This document shows positions 50,262-63,744 of a DNA stretch of 64,000 nucleotides, piece by piece (the stretch's first letter is position 1; every line of letters begins with the position of its first letter). The stretch is taken from positions 5,330,001 to 5,394,000 of the forward strand of contig NC_045148.1 of the NCBI RefSeq assembly GCF_008831285.2, read 5' to 3'. The position numbers and the translations under genes are program-made. This DNA is from Nymphaea colorata. Taxonomy: Eukaryota; Streptophyta; Magnoliopsida; Nymphaeales; Nymphaeaceae. Below the pieces are notes generated by a model. The model did not search any database and was not told the DNA's origin. It worked only from the letters and a program-made list of their open reading frames with translations.

Positions 50262-50410
50262 GGTCCATTTCTATGTCCATTCCGGCTGGGTACCCAAGAT
50301 GCCGGTCCATTTCTGGGTACCCAAGAGGCCGGTCCATTTCTACGCCCAAGCTGGGTACCCAACAGTCCGGTCCATTTCTATGCCCTTTTAGGTTGGGTAC
50401 CCAATCGGCC
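50262..50410 (+). repeat. Minisatellite with GGTACCCAA core
   Basis: Four to five irregular copies of a unit combining 'ggtccatttct' and '(c)tgggtacccaa', spaced about 30-50 bp. GGTACC is a palindrome, so each copy also forms a small inverted repeat. Open frames across it are by-products of the repeat. Confidence 0.85.
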
Positions 50411-53400
50411 AGCTCATAGGGTTTCCTGTCCGATGCCTAGCTTTAAGTATGAATATTGAGCAACACCCATTATCATTTAAAAAAACAAGAAATTGAAAAC
50501 CCAAAATTTCAGACTTTTTTCCTTCTATCTTCAATCCGATTTTTTGACAATATTGTAAGATAGAAAATTTCATATCACAAGGATTTGACTTGATACCCTT
50601 TGTTAAACCTATGCATAGCTATTGAATATAACATAATATTTATTTAAATCTGAATATGATAAAATGTCATTTGATTTATTAATCTGATCTCAACTTTTTC
50701 TATAAATGAACTTTTTTGAAGCGGTTGGATTGGATATAGGATCTAGATAAGATAATATTGTCATCCTTAGTCACACTGTATTTTCATCTCTAAGATCATT
50801 GACTTCAAAAAAATGCATTAGGTGTATTTAATTGGTGGGTTTGCTCAAATGTTAACTGAACCCACTTTAAACAAGAAAAAAGTTTTTTTTGAAGAACAAG
50901 AAAAACTTGTTACTTCTTTTTTTCCCATCAATCAAAGCAACCTTTTAGGTTGCATTTGGATTAACCGCTTGAAAAAAAAAATGGTTTTTTTCAAAAACCC
51001 TGCTTTGTGAAAACCAATCTTTTTAAAGTGTTTTCAGAACTTGGTTTTATTGTTTGGATAGCTCAACAAAAACCAAGTTTTCACTTTTTTAAAACTTGGT
51101 TTTTCTTTGGATGACAAAAAAAGAGGGTTTTGGAGGTACCATTATAAATTAATTTCAGCTAAATAGTAGTTTATTTTGCAATTAGTTACATACATCTATC
51201 CTTGGGTTGAAGTTGTCTCGTAGATTCTATAATATTGCATTCACCTAGATTCGTAACCTAACATTTGTAAATAATACAAATATGTGAAATGTGAAAAAAC
51301 ACTAACAGTTCTGAACAATATAGATATGTGAAGCATGAAAATGATTGGCATAGAACTATCCTTCAGAAGATAATCATCAATATAGTAACAAGGTCAATAG
51401 AATCAGATCAACGAGGTCATATTTTGATATTCTTGCAATATCTTCTAGACATTGTGTTCCTCAATGAAGTAGAAACTTTTATTGGTAACTAGCTACTCAA
51501 CCCAACTATAAGCTGCTTGCAGTTTGAAATATTCATGTTAAACAACAGTTTGACACTTTCAAATTAGCTGCATATATGAAAATCAAGGATCTAAAACAAG
51601 CATCATAATCTAGGTTTCAAACGCTTAAAGGACATTAACCAATAAATAAGGAAACCTTCAATTTTAACATCTCAATCCTCGAAAATGATGAGTATGAATG
51701 GGACACTAAAATGATGAGAGTTAAGTTCGGTGGAAGCTATGCATGATGAAGTCATTTAGCATAGTAGAGATGGTGATGAAATGCTCAAAGAAGAGTAGAT
51801 ATGATGATGCACTTTGAAACAAAGCATGCCAAATTAATGCATACACTTTAGGTTAGATTGATGGCATAAACGTTGCCTTGAAGTCCCTCTAGCTTCCATC
51901 TTGTCCCCATCTTAGTACACCACAGATTTTGTCTATCATTGTCCCTCTCCTCACACAGCAAGTCATCACCTACCTCATCATGGTCCCCCATAATATCCCT
52001 AGGTTTTTTAGTGGCATTACAAAAACAATGTTTTCACAAAACCAGGTTCTCTCAAAGCCCAATTCTGAGCTCCATACATGCCAATTACAATGTTTTGCTT
52101 CCTAAATGTCGTTGTAGACATGTATCCAAATATGGTCTTAAAGTTTGACAGCAGTAACATATTAACATGAAATGAAAAATGGTGGAGATTTTCTCCCAAA
52201 AATCTATTTTCAGCTTTGTATCTTGGTGGATCCATGAACCAAAGTTTTAAAAGAGTGGCAATGACTGTTCAACGCCTTTTGCACCTTCAACACATCCAAG
52301 AACTTTGATCAATCTGAAATTTGGTCATAATTTTGCTAGTCAGATTATAATATAAATCTGTTTTACATGTCTATGATGTGGAGATGGAAAAAGAAAAAAA
52401 GATACATGGCGCTACAAATACTAACAAATTTAATTATAGGCTAGTAAATCAAATTATGTTATATACAACGTGCAACATGGTAATCTTTAAATTTAAAAAA
52501 CATAGGTTTGGGGGTAAGAAATGTGCATACAATTTATTTGTCAATCTTAATTTGAATCAGTTGTATGAATTGCATGTAGTAGCGATTTATTATATTATCT
52601 GCTACCAATCATTAGGCATTTTATGTGAGAAATCTTATGTCAATCGTACAACAACTTCCAAATCTTACAACTCAATTCTACAAGGCAGGTGAATCATTTT
52701 TAAACAATTCAATACAGTGAAAGATTTGAGCTGGCTATGTATTTAGTTTATGGCAACATTCAATATGCAATGTGTTTAGTGATGAAGCCAATTGTGGCAA
52801 TCGAGCCACCGATTTCAGTGTAACATACATAGTCTACCATGCTTAAGCTTTTGATGCATGAAAATTTTGCTCATTCAAACCATGACAATTGCTCACACTT
52901 CCTGAATTCCAAACATTCAAGCATGTGAGTGATTGGAGGACGAAAATCCCAAGCAAGTTATTGTAGTACATGGTGTCCAAATACTTTAGTGGATCCGTAT
53001 TTGGCAGTTCATAAACTCGGGGAATGGTGCGGATGGCTCTGGTGGATAAACTTGGGGAAGGAAAGAGAAGGCAGAGGGGGAGAGGAAGGAGCTGGGAGAT
53101 AGAAATGTTAAAAAAAAAAAAATAAATAAATAAAACAGCCTGAACCATGACTAGCATGCATGCTTGTCAATGGACCGCCTATCAGAGCCATCCGATACGG
53201 TTCGGTTCATTTCCGTAAATAAGGCCTTCAACATTGGTTTTTAAAAAATAAATAAGCAGCTAAAACCATAGAGATTATCTGGGGATTTTGATATTTTGAG
53301 TCAGACAGTAACAAATCCTTACCATACAAAAGTTCGACGGACATCCTTGTCATCAAGGTTGGCGAAGAAGGATTTTTACTGCCGTTTGACTACGAAATAC

Positions 53401-53761
53401 GGTCCGCTTCTTCCATTTCTTTTTCGTCAATCCATTGCTGGAATCACTTCTCAGTCTATTTGTTTTCTCGAGAGAATCCGCGGATTCGACATGTCGGTGA
53501 TTGATGTTGCGTTTCTTTTATAGCTATTGATTTGGCTTTTCGATTGAGAAAAGAAGGGGTTGGTTGGACCTTCACGGTCACCAAATTTCATCCGTGTATC
53601 TGTTGGTGCTGGTTGACCTCGTCTGAAGCAACCGATCGGCACCTTCAGCGCTTGTACAAACGAGAAAATAGTTGTGGGCATTGCTTATTTCTCCTTGTTG
53701 AACCACCAGTTGAAGGTTAGCGGGGTAACCATGAAGTTTCTGGCGGATCTCTGATTTGGGC

Positions 53762-56700
53762 ATGCCGGAGAGAGGGACTAAAATGGTTAAAAATTCGGCA
53801 AACGAGGAGTCTGCTCCCAGAAGATGTCGTGTGCGCATCACCAAGTTTGTGGTTCTCATCTCCTTCATCTTCAATCTGTTTTCGCCGTTGTTAGGCCTTA
53901 GGCCTCTCAGGGAGATGGATGGTTCCCATCGTGGACAGGCAAGCTCTCGTCTGATTCAGGTTTTTTCTCATTTATTTGTGCAGTTTGGTTTTAGGCTTTT
54001 TGGTAATATTTGTGGATAACACTCGTGTGAGTGCTATTGCTCATTGTCATCATCACTAGGTTTGAACTACTTATGTTGGTTCCAAGACTCCTTTTTCTTC
54101 ATTTCGTCCTCTCCGGAGTTCCAATTTGGGCCAGCTTACAGTTCTTCGTTTAGTTCCCGCTGCTTCTTTCCAAGTCTTCAATGACCTTTCTTTTGACTGC
54201 GTTCCAACTTCTCTACCTCTAATGGTTTGGCTGGTTTAGCATGACTCCTCCACTTCACCTTAAACGGCATTACCTCTAATAATTTGATTGGTTTTTTCTT
54301 TTTTCTTTTTAATATTTGTTCCTAGTGCAATTGATGTCACTTCTCTCATGAAACTCACTCTCTCTCTTTAGTTTTAGGCGATGCATTCAACTATGCACTT
54401 CTAACATTGTGACTTGGAAACGGTTTCTGCTGTTTAAGTCTTGTTCTATGAGCGGCAGACCACCATGGTACTTCATTTTAAGCTGCATAAATGTTCCATC
54501 AAAGATGATATGCTTATTTGCGTCTCTAATCTTCGTATTTTAGTCTCTATACGTTCCAGTATAATTTAGGAAAATTCGTTCTGATGGGTCTCTTGTTTGG
54601 CCGCTGTTCGATGGGGCTTCCCACCACCCAGTAGTTCATTTTTTCATTAGGAAAGAAGGGTTCGAAACTACATCTCTGTCGACTATATCCTAGGCATGTC
54701 GAAGTGCATGCTGCCTTGTGCATCAGAAGGAATTATTGCTAGAAGCTCGTTAAATTTGCCTGGTTTCTCATCCCATTCTGAAACCTTCCTTGCTTCCTTT
54801 AGCATGACCCGCTTTCAGTTATATGCTGCTTCTTTTTACCATGCTCCACCCAGTGCACCTCTTGATTTATGATGCTTAATATCTGAACCATATGATTCAA
54901 ATAACCGAAGTGTCCGTTTGGCATTTGTCATCTGATTAGGAGTTTGCTAAACAAAAAGTATCAAAAGGGGGTTTAGGGGTCAGTTGTGCTTGTGCCTGAG
55001 GTCCTAGGATCTAAGATTGCATTGAACATGGGACAGCTAAACGCAAGTTACTTCTTGCCCTTTGTTGTGGACAACAACTCCACCACCAATGTGGGTGGAG
55101 AAGAATGAAGAATTGGGGAGAAAAGGTCAGGGAACCATTGGTTGAAAGATAGATCCAGTGGTTTTTGTGACTGAACAAGGCAGATCCTTGAGTTATTTGA
55201 CTCAAGAGAATCAAGACAAACAAATCCCTCATGGACACAAGCACTTTTTTTCCTTTCATGCTCTGGTCTTGCATGAAAACAGTGACCCACCACCTACAAA
55301 GCAAACAAAGTGATATTTTTTATGGCCAATGACAGGGAAGAATTAGAGCGCAGATATAGGCTTATAGTGCTGTTCTTCTCCGGCAGATGCTGCCTGTGGT
55401 CCAGCGGATGGAGGCTTGCTCCTGCTGCAGTTGCAATGCCAACTGTTGTGCTGTCTGCAGCCCTAATTGATAGTGAAGCCTTGGGCACTTATCCCTCGGG
55501 AATTAGGGATAAAGCTTTTGCTAAAAATTAGTAAAAACAACCACAAAAAGGCAAAACTTTTGTGTAGGAAAAAGTTTTGTCTTGTCCAAAAGCTCATGAT
55601 ATTTTGTGTGGGATGGCCATTTGCTGCTGTTGCAGTCTCAATGCTAACTGTTGTGCCCTCTGCAGCCCTAACTGCTGATGAAGCCTTGGCAAAACTTTAT
55701 CCATTATGAACAAAGGTTTGGCCAGAAATTAGTAAAAAGCAAAAACTCAATGCACAACTTTTGCCTAGGAAAAGTTTTGTCTTGTCTAAAATCTTATGGT
55801 ATTTTATGTGGGACCTACTGCCTTTGAAAATGGTTTGGCCAAAGTCCAAACCTTTTTTTAGTTATCAAACAGGCCATAATGTTAGAATTGGAATATTTTT
55901 GCTTGTTTATTTTGAGCTTCACACTTTGATGTCAGTATGTCCTTTCTGAATTTTCTTTTACAATTCATTCTCCAAAGAAAAAGGTTTTGGCCATTGCCTG
56001 CTGTTTTATTTTGTTCCCATATTGGTGTCCAAGACACAGTTATGTAATGCGGATTTTGTACAATTTTTGGGGATAATGTTACAGAACATCATCGGAAGTG
56101 ATGATACAGAGCTGGGTCCTTATTCTGCTTGGAACATAACTGGAACATACAAAGGTAATGTGGTGATTGTTACTTATGTTAATATCAGTTCACTATGCTA
56201 CCATCATTAGATAGCAGATATCTACTTGTATTCACTTGATTAAATAATTGTTAACATGAAAGGCAGTTCAATCTGTGGGCTTGTACAACTTTTATCATCA
56301 TCAGAGCAATATTGATTAGGCAGTTTTTTCAAAGAGAAAATTTTTGATAAGTGATGGTCAAAGATGGAGAAAGCTTGGGAAGAATTTTCCAACTGAGACA
56401 TAATGAGATAAACAAAGTCCATCACTTAAATTTGAAAAATTGTAGATGATAAGAATAAGGAACTCTGGTGCAATCAATGATATCCATATGGAAAAATGGC
56501 ATAGTAATCCTAGGAACAGAGCAAATCATGGTCAGTGCCCCTAGCAAATCACGGTCAGTCTTCCATGCGATGTTTCCAGGACTACATGTATTAAATTATT
56601 AATTAGATATAATGCATGATAGTATGTCACATGCACATATTTTTAAGTACTCTTTCATGTTAATGTGTCAACAGTGAGCACTGCAGATTATTAAAGTTGA

Positions 56701-59700
56701 TTCCTTCATGTAGATGACCCAGGTCCCTTGTTTTGATTCACATTCTGAATTTCTTTCTGTAACTTTTGGTCGACTTCATACTAGTTGCAAATTCTTCTCT
56801 ACTTCATATCTAAGAATTTAAAGCTTAAATATTCCATATAATGTTCTGCAGATTGGGAACAACCGAATGCATAATGTTTTGTTCAATTTCATGAAGTATG
56901 TGCATTTCTGTTATCATACTGCATGAGTTTTCTCATCAGCAGGTGCCATGGTAAACAACATCCTTGCATGTACTTTTCACATTAGTAAACAAGAAAATGT
57001 TTATAAAATCATATTCCTTGCGGCGATCCAGCCATCAAGGTCCAGTTGGATGAAATTTCTGAAATTGCAAAGAGAGGGCAAGCTAGAATCTGCACAATAA
57101 AATCCGGTATAAGTTATCACCTTTATTCATGTGACATGGAAAGAGAAAGCAATACCATTCAAATAGAAAGAGAAAGCAATATCATTCAAATTGAAATGGT
57201 ATCTTATATGTCAAATAATCTATATCCAAGCTTTGTTAACTACGTGCCAAAATTTATGATCATGGGTTGTTCTTTTGCATAATTTGTGGAGGCAAACAAA
57301 AGAAAATAGTGCTCCTTTTGAACCTTTGGTTGTTCAACAGACGTTCAAGAATAGGCTTTGGGAACATGTTAACATCTGCAAAAACATTCACATTTGCACC
57401 GTTTATGATTAAGGTTAGTTCTTTTGCATAATTTCTGGAGGCAAACAAAAGAAAATAGTGTTCCTGTGAGCCTTTGGTTGTTCAATAGAAGTTCAAGAAC
57501 GGGCTTCCGGAACATGTTAACATCCGCAAAAACATTCACATTGCATGCTAAGTTAGTTGTTATATAACTTAGATGAACTGCTTAACGGTATTACTGCTAT
57601 GGATGAGTCTTCCAGTCTGCCAATAACTATATGCTTGATTGATGTTACTTGCTTCCTTCTCATGGTACATTTATTATGAGCACAGCCCTCAATTGGTTCT
57701 TTTAGCATGGGAAGTTATACTTGTTGGTATTAACACATGAACTCTGGTGTACAGGTACATGGGGATTTGTGCAATCTAACAAAAGTTCTAGTAGGTTTGC
57801 AGATTTTCAGAGGCCCCATGGTTTTTTTCTCTTTGAGTTAGTGAGTTCTTTGACAAAGATCACTGGTGTGCATTATATTCATGTAAGTTTGCTGCTTTCC
57901 TTTCCTTCCCCATATAAGACGATTAAGTTTCATTCTGTAATTGATTTTCTTATTGCTTCTTGGAATATTCTATACAGCATGATATTTCTCTGGGAAATTT
58001 GTTCTTTTGTGCCAAAATAATGAATAGCTAGCATATGATATCATGTTCTTCTGAAGTTATCATTTTCCCTTTCAACTATGAGAAGAAGCGTTTTCTTCCC
58101 TTTAGGCCCCATTTTGTTTCAATTATAAGTGTCAGGGATTATTGGAGAAGTGCAAAATGCCCAGGGATACCAGGATTAGTGTTATAGATTCTTTATGCTT
58201 TGAAACCACTGGTTAACAAAATATATTTGTTTAGTGGGTGTTGAAACTTGGCCGATCATGTCAATTTTTTTTGTCAAAATGACATATTTAAAGTTCTCAA
58301 GCATAAACCTTGCTGTATATGTTTGGAAGAGTATATATGCTTAGGCAGTAAGAGAGGAACACATGTTGCTCTTGATTCATGATATTGTGTAGCAAGTTTA
58401 CTTCGAGACTGATTAACTTAGTGCATGAAAACCACATTTCAAAACATACAATTGATCAAGTGCTTCCTGAAGGAATTTACTAAGACACGATACATGTAGA
58501 AATTAGAGGACACTAATGCTATGAAGCCTAAGATGGAGTTCAAGTCACTGAGAAGCACACACCTGCATCCTTTGTCTTAAAAAAAATCTTATATAGTGGA
58601 CAGTTGTATGTAAGTGCTACATAATCATGAAAGAATTTCCGATAATTTGTTGCTATTTATGTTCTTAGAAAGCTGGGTTAAATTTTCAAGTTAAATCTAT
58701 GTGACATGCTTATCTCAGCGAGCTCGCAAAGGCAAGGCAAGCTTTAAAGTAGTCACATTTATTAGACCAGTGCATGCTGGAGAAAAAAATATTGTGAGGA
58801 CAATTATATTTGCAGGAGACATTAAAAGATAGTGTAAATTGAGATGTTATAGTTCCTTGATTTCGATAATGAATGCACCTCATGAATGTATAAAGGATTT
58901 TGGAAAGGGATGACATGACAACAGCAATCATCTAACCTTTGAACAGATTTTGAGGATGATATTCAAGTTTTTATCTGGTAGAAGGCATTGGGGTGGATAG
59001 TTTACTACTTTCCCAAGTTTGTTCACTTTGTTGCATTTGTTTCTGAACATATATCTGAGTATATGAACCTGATATATGTATAAGATGCCTCACTAACCTG
59101 CAAAAGATTTTTGAATGGGCAAAGAACTAGTATTCAGTTTCATTGAACTATAAACTTCATATGTATACAATATCCAAAGTTCTAGAAAATACAGACCGTT
59201 CAGGTAGGCATATATATATATATATATATATTAACAGAGAGAGAGAGAAATTGAAAACAGCTGACTACCTTTGTAACCGCATTATCTTTCACAAAAGGTG
59301 CATTGGCTACGACACGCTTGGCCATGTTTTTAACAACATATAGCTTTTGTGACAGTTCTTAGCAACACAAAATTAAAAAAAGTTCACGTGGCCACAGAGG
59401 TAACCGGCTGTTTTCAAATTTCTCTCTCTCTCTCTATATATATATATATACGTAATTATGTATATATATATATATATTATATATATATATATATATAAAA
59501 TTGTTGATTTGTGGAATATACTTGTAATTTTTCTCTCTCCCTAAATTCAACCCACAGGGTACAGATGTGGTCTATGTGGTTGATTTTGTACAGATCAGCT
59601 TTTAAATACCAGAATCTGATGTATAGCAAGGTCTTTCAGTGATTCAATAATTGCTGGAAACATGTTTTTTTTTTGTTTAAAAGCATAAAAAAATAGCTGA

Positions 59701-60977
59701 TTTATAGTTTTCTGACCATGCTGAACACCTACCCCATGCGATTGGGTTAGAACAATGTAGAACGTGAGATCTGAGCTAGACACTCTGTACTGACGAAGTA
59801 CTCTCTCTCTCTATACACACACACACACATGCATTGCATGTAATATGTGTATTGAGTAAACTGTAAATATGAGAACGATGTAAAATGACATATGAGCTGT
59901 CCAACTAACTTGATTGAGAGAGGAAACTATATTCAAGTTATTCTGCCACTTTTGGCCTACTTTATTAACCCCAAATGTTGTTCCTTCTCATATATCTTGC
60001 CATGCGACAGGGCTACCTTATGATCCAGGATGTATCAGATAATGAGCATGATCTTGGTAATATTCAACTAAAAGTCGAAGGTGTGTACATATGGCCCTTT
60101 AGGCAACTGCGCCTTATAGCTAATAGGTAAGCCTGATATAGGTTTATTGCATTTATAGTTTCCTTTAAGTGCTGTTCATCTATTCTTGTTGCTTAATGTA
60201 TCCCTTAACTATTATATGGTGTTTTTTCTGTTTAATCATGTATCTCTAAGGCTGCAGGTCGGTCTGTATTTTTTTTTTTTTGGTTGTGGTTATGATGCAT
60301 GTTTCAGTTGTAGGTCTTTTCATGAATGATGAAGAATGAGTTGGCTAAATCCTTTTTTGTATCAGCCTACCAACTGAGATGCCCAGGCCTGGTAACCAGG
60401 ACATCCTTAGAGTATACTAGGTAGTCTTGTTATTGCTGGAATCTGTCTTCCTCTTTCTCACTAGGTTTTTTTTTTTTTTTGTATTGATGTAGTTTTTGTT
60501 CTTCTCTTACACTTTGACACAAAACAGCAGGTCGTTCTAGACCTTATTGGCAATGGTTGGTTGACCTTATCAAGTTGTCTATTTTTTTATAGCCATGGAT
60601 TATTTTTCATTTTTTTCTCTAACCTTCACATACTGTTTGCATCATTTAGTCCTCTGTATACACATTTTCTAGCTCCTCAAAGTATCTTTTCTAAAAACAA
60701 ACTAGTCATCAATCATGGCAATTCCATGGACTTTGCTTCTAGGAAAAAAGTTGCTATATCTGGTTAAATTTGCTTTATAAATCCCACACAGGTTTTAGCT
60801 TTAGTTGCGCTTTGTGTATTTCCTTTTGTTACTCTGATCATCTATTTTTGCAGATAGCAATCTTGGGATCAGGTTTTAGTGATTGAAACTGATCATTGCT
60901 ATGCTTTTATTTGGTGTAGTGGGACAGAGGAGATGAGTCAAGAAGACGACCTTTTTCCTTCCAGTCCATATCATCTT
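53762..60977 (+). CDS. FLY1-like: FLY1/FLY2/TUL1-like transmembrane E3 ubiquitin ligase, first five exons (partial)
   Basis: Endomembrane RING ubiquitin ligase family; in Arabidopsis FLY1 affects pectin methylesterification in seed mucilage. Exons: 53762-53959, 56085-56154, 57755-57882, 60011-60126, 60920-60977, all GT-AG, joining to 124 codons with no stop. Residues about 28-46 (KFVVLISFIFNLFSPLLGL) form a signal or anchor segment, followed by the conserved LRPLRE. The lumenal domain gives SAWNITGTYKGTWGFV, TKITGVHYIHGYL, DNEHDLGNIQLKVEGVYIWP and FRQLRLIANSG, then SSPYHL at exon 5's end, matching my recollection of the family motif by motif. The membrane segments and C-terminal RING lie beyond the right edge. 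ATG 53762 is used; a second ATG 21 bases on is possible. Exon 3 carries VHYIH where VHYVQ is usual. Integrity of the rest cannot be judged. Confidence 0.86.
53960..56084 (+). other. Intron 1 of the FLY-like gene, with a diverged tandem duplication
   Basis: A 2.1-kb intron. About 55415-55615 and 55616-55815 share, in order, 'tgctg(c/t)(a/t)gttgca', 'caatgc(c/t)aactgttgtgc', 'tctgcagccctaa', 'gaagccttgg', 'aaattagtaaaaa' and 'aaaagttttgtcttgtc.aaa'. This is a roughly 200-bp tandem duplication with substantial divergence. Confidence 0.8.
57137..57190 (+). repeat. Short tandem duplication in FLY-like intron 2, 27-bp unit
   Basis: Two copies of '(g/t)(g/a)gaaagagaaagcaat' followed by a(c/t)cattcaaa(t/a), one after the other. 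Confidence 0.9.
57269..57545 (+). repeat. Tandem duplication in FLY-like intron 2, ~149-bp unit
   Basis: Units start at 57269 and 57418 ('gttcttttgcataattt'). Both contain 'ggaggcaaacaaaagaaaat', 'cctttggttgttcaa' and 'ggaacatgttaacatc' followed by gcaaaaacattcaca. The second unit is slightly shorter at its end. Confidence 0.93.
59421..59499. repeat. (CT)n/(TA)n tracts in FLY-like intron 3
   Basis: A short CT run followed by interrupted TA runs (59437-59499). A related TA run followed by GA lies at 59210-59248. Confidence 0.9.
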
Positions 60978-61780
60978 GTATGTGATGCATTTATCTAATG
61001 AGTTCCGAACTCAAAAAGTTTTTTTTGCTTGACATTTGATGTATGCCTTAGCTTTTGAAAATGTATTTCATGCATTATCATTTTCATCTATGGAGTTACT
61101 TTTGTGGTTCAATTTTTCCTTTGCTTTAAGGCATGACAATCGAGGAGATTTCAAAACTTCACTAAGTTCCTTGGTGCCATAACTCCTTTGAATCCTTTCC
61201 TTTTTAGGCCCTTTATCATGATTTGTGCTCATTGCATAACCTACTCTGCTGCCCTCATTTCCTGCTATGGTTTGAGCAGTACATTGGGACTCACATTTTG
61301 CCTCTGAATCTGCAAATGCTTATCAACACCAAGAATGACACAACCTTGTGGATCTGGTATTGTAACAACGATATCATTGAAACTCACCTGAACATGGGTT
61401 ACTCCTTTTCATAGTTTGTAATAGTAATGGTAGTATTATCGAAAGTTAAACATGAAGGACTCCGACTGGCCTACTGCTCTTAGGAGCAGAGCTATTGTAG
61501 CGTAATTTGAATGCTAGGGTGAAGCTGCAGCAAGGAGCTCACATTGACTGTTGGAGTTGACCATTGAGGTTTTAAACTGTTTTTAAACAGAAATTGTTGG
61601 ATTTTACATTCAATTCTGTAACTTCCTGCATCCTGCTGAAAGAGATGCAAGGGAAATAAAGAACAAGAACCTCTCCCTCTCTCTCTGTCTCTCTCTTTTC
61701 TTTTCTTCTCTACTGCTATGTTCTTATCTTTATTCTATTTCTGCAACTTCAGCCCTGCTAGGGAATTGTGATCCTAACAA

Positions 61781-63700
61781 TTAATATGAGAGCCAGGTTG
61801 CCTGAAAAATATTGGAGGAATATGGCAATGGATTCCCTAAGTTCCAGAAACCAGGCCATCAGTGAATCTCATGTCTCTTGTGGGCTGATTATGAATAAGG
61901 AAGGACAAATTTAGAAGCCAAGATGGAGCTATTGTTGGTGGCTGCACAAACTTAACAAGCAACAATGCTGCAGATGATACATCAATTTTTTGAGGGCTCT
62001 AGATACCATCTGGGGATGATGGTTTGTCGCTGCATAAGAATTGTGAAAGAGCTCAAGTTTCTAATGTTTATGGATGTCCCCCTTGAGAACTCGGGGAAAC
62101 TGAGCCCCCCCTTGTTGGAAATTCATCAGGATTGCATGGAGAATTGGAAGTAAGAACTGTTGAACAAAGGGGCAGTAACAGCCTTGCAACAAATTAAACT
62201 TGACTTGCGTAAGTTTTCAGGTGGGGGTCCATTTTCTTGGATCTTTAGGGTAGAAAAACATATCTGTTGTTTGGGTGTTCTACCAGAGAAGAGAGTACCA
62301 AATGCTGCAGTGAGCTTAGAACGTGATGATATTCATGTAGAGGTTATATCAGCATGTGAAAGCAGTCTGGCTGATTGCTTTGAACACCTCCCCTAATTGA
62401 AGAGAAATTCAAGAGAATGAAGGAGAACCATATTTCAAATGTTTGGAAAGAATGTTGGGAACAAACTAGTCCCTAATGTCCTATCTAGAAAGTTAGTGCC
62501 AGCTAGATGAAAGAACTAAAAAGAAAGGTTTATGTTATAGTTGAGAAGAACAGTGGATGTTGGTATATAAATGCAAGAGAATACAACTGACCATTTTCGA
62601 ATGCATAGAATGACAGGACTTTTGGATGAATAACAGTCTTAGTATTTTGATTGATATGGGTTCAACCATAATTTTATCTTCTACAGGACAGATGAGACTG
62701 CAGGACATGAGGTGTTAGGACTCCTAGACTTCCATGTAATCATGGGAGATAGTGGCGACCTTTCTTTGTAGGAAGATGTCCAAAGGCAATGGTACAGGTG
62801 CGAGGTATGAAATTTTCATTTGAATTGTCCATATTCCTTACGAAGAGTGCTGGTATAGTATTGGAATTCAACAGGCGTGATGGAAAGGTTACATGTGATT
62901 TTAATCTTTTATTAACACACAAATGACTTCTAGGTTTGGCGATACTACTCTGTGCATTCTGTCCAATGATGATATAACAGGTTAATAAACAGGTATCAAT
63001 GCGGTAGAAAAATTACGTCAATCAATCGAGATATGGTATGCCACAAGTGAATATTTGAGACAAGAAATGAATCTTAATTTTAAGATGACTGATCCTTCAA
63101 ATCCAGTTCATATAATGTCCTATTCTGGAGCTAGAGGAAATGCATCTCAGGTCCACAGCCAGCCTGCATTTCTGTTACAAATGGAAAAACATGTTGACAC
63201 CATCTGATGGTAATGGAAGGCAAATAAATTTCAATGACTCCAGCAGAATTACAGAAGCTGCTTGCTCATTTTGCAGTCGTGGTTGACATACCAACTAGGG
63301 TTCTCTAAAATGCCTTGTGGGCCATCGTATACCTCTAGAGCCTGGAGGTAAACCATGCAATGGTAGGACATGTAGATATCCCCATTTGCAGAAAACAGAA
63401 ATGGGGAAATTAGTTATGGAAATGCTTGATAGTGAGATTATACAGAGAAATACAAGTCCCTATTTGTCTCAGTCCTATTGGCTTAAAAAGAGATGAGAAT
63501 TACCATTTATATGTTGATTACAAAGTGATCGAAGATAGGTACTATCTTCTGAAGAATTATTTGATGATTTTATACGGTTTGATGACAGAAATAGTTAATG
63601 GATGTAAGAAAAGTGTCTTCGTTTTCACTGACAATATTTTCGGTTATAACAAATCGTGGGAAGAACACTTGCGACCTGTGTTGTTCAGGTGCCAGCACAC
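61781..63700 (+). pseudogene. Decayed Ty3/gypsy retrotransposon relic in FLY-like intron 5
   Basis: Sequence 'cctaaca' (ending 61779) followed by 'ttaatatgagagcc' looks like an LTR end plus a decayed primer site. Downstream, in correct order and same strand, are pieces of gag (about 62205-62395: FSGGGPFSWIFRVEKHI ... EKRVPNAAVSLERDD), a retropepsin remnant (LIDMGSTIILSS-like, about 62645-62690, with Met in place of the Thr/Ser of DTG/DSG; then CPKAMVQVRGMKF, about 62770-62810), and reverse transcriptase (MLDSEIIQRNTSPYLS, about 63423-63470; HLYVDYK; then DNIFGYNKSWEEHL, about 63630-63670, corresponding to DDI.YS.SWEEHL). The RT middle is deleted. Many stops and shifts make it a fossil. No convincing 3' LTR is seen before the window ends. 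Confidence 0.75.
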
Positions 63701-63744
63701 CTAGTCCATGGGAAGGTATGTACCTGTGGTTTTATTGTATATAC

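Larger units (their letters stand above)
46800..53200. other. Intergenic region between PGK and the FLY-like gene
   Basis: Head-to-head spacing: PGK reads leftward from 46632, the FLY-like gene rightward from 53762. No gene is recognised. About 47330-47650 is a GC-rich island in otherwise AT-rich DNA. A 26-bp tandem repeat lies at 48789-48840, a probable degenerate hAT MITE at 48879-49056 and a GGTACCC-bearing minisatellite at 50262-50410. 50950-51130 holds A/T-rich inverted segments ('aaaaccaagttttc' and 'aaaacttggttttt') that can fold back. Confidence 0.6.
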
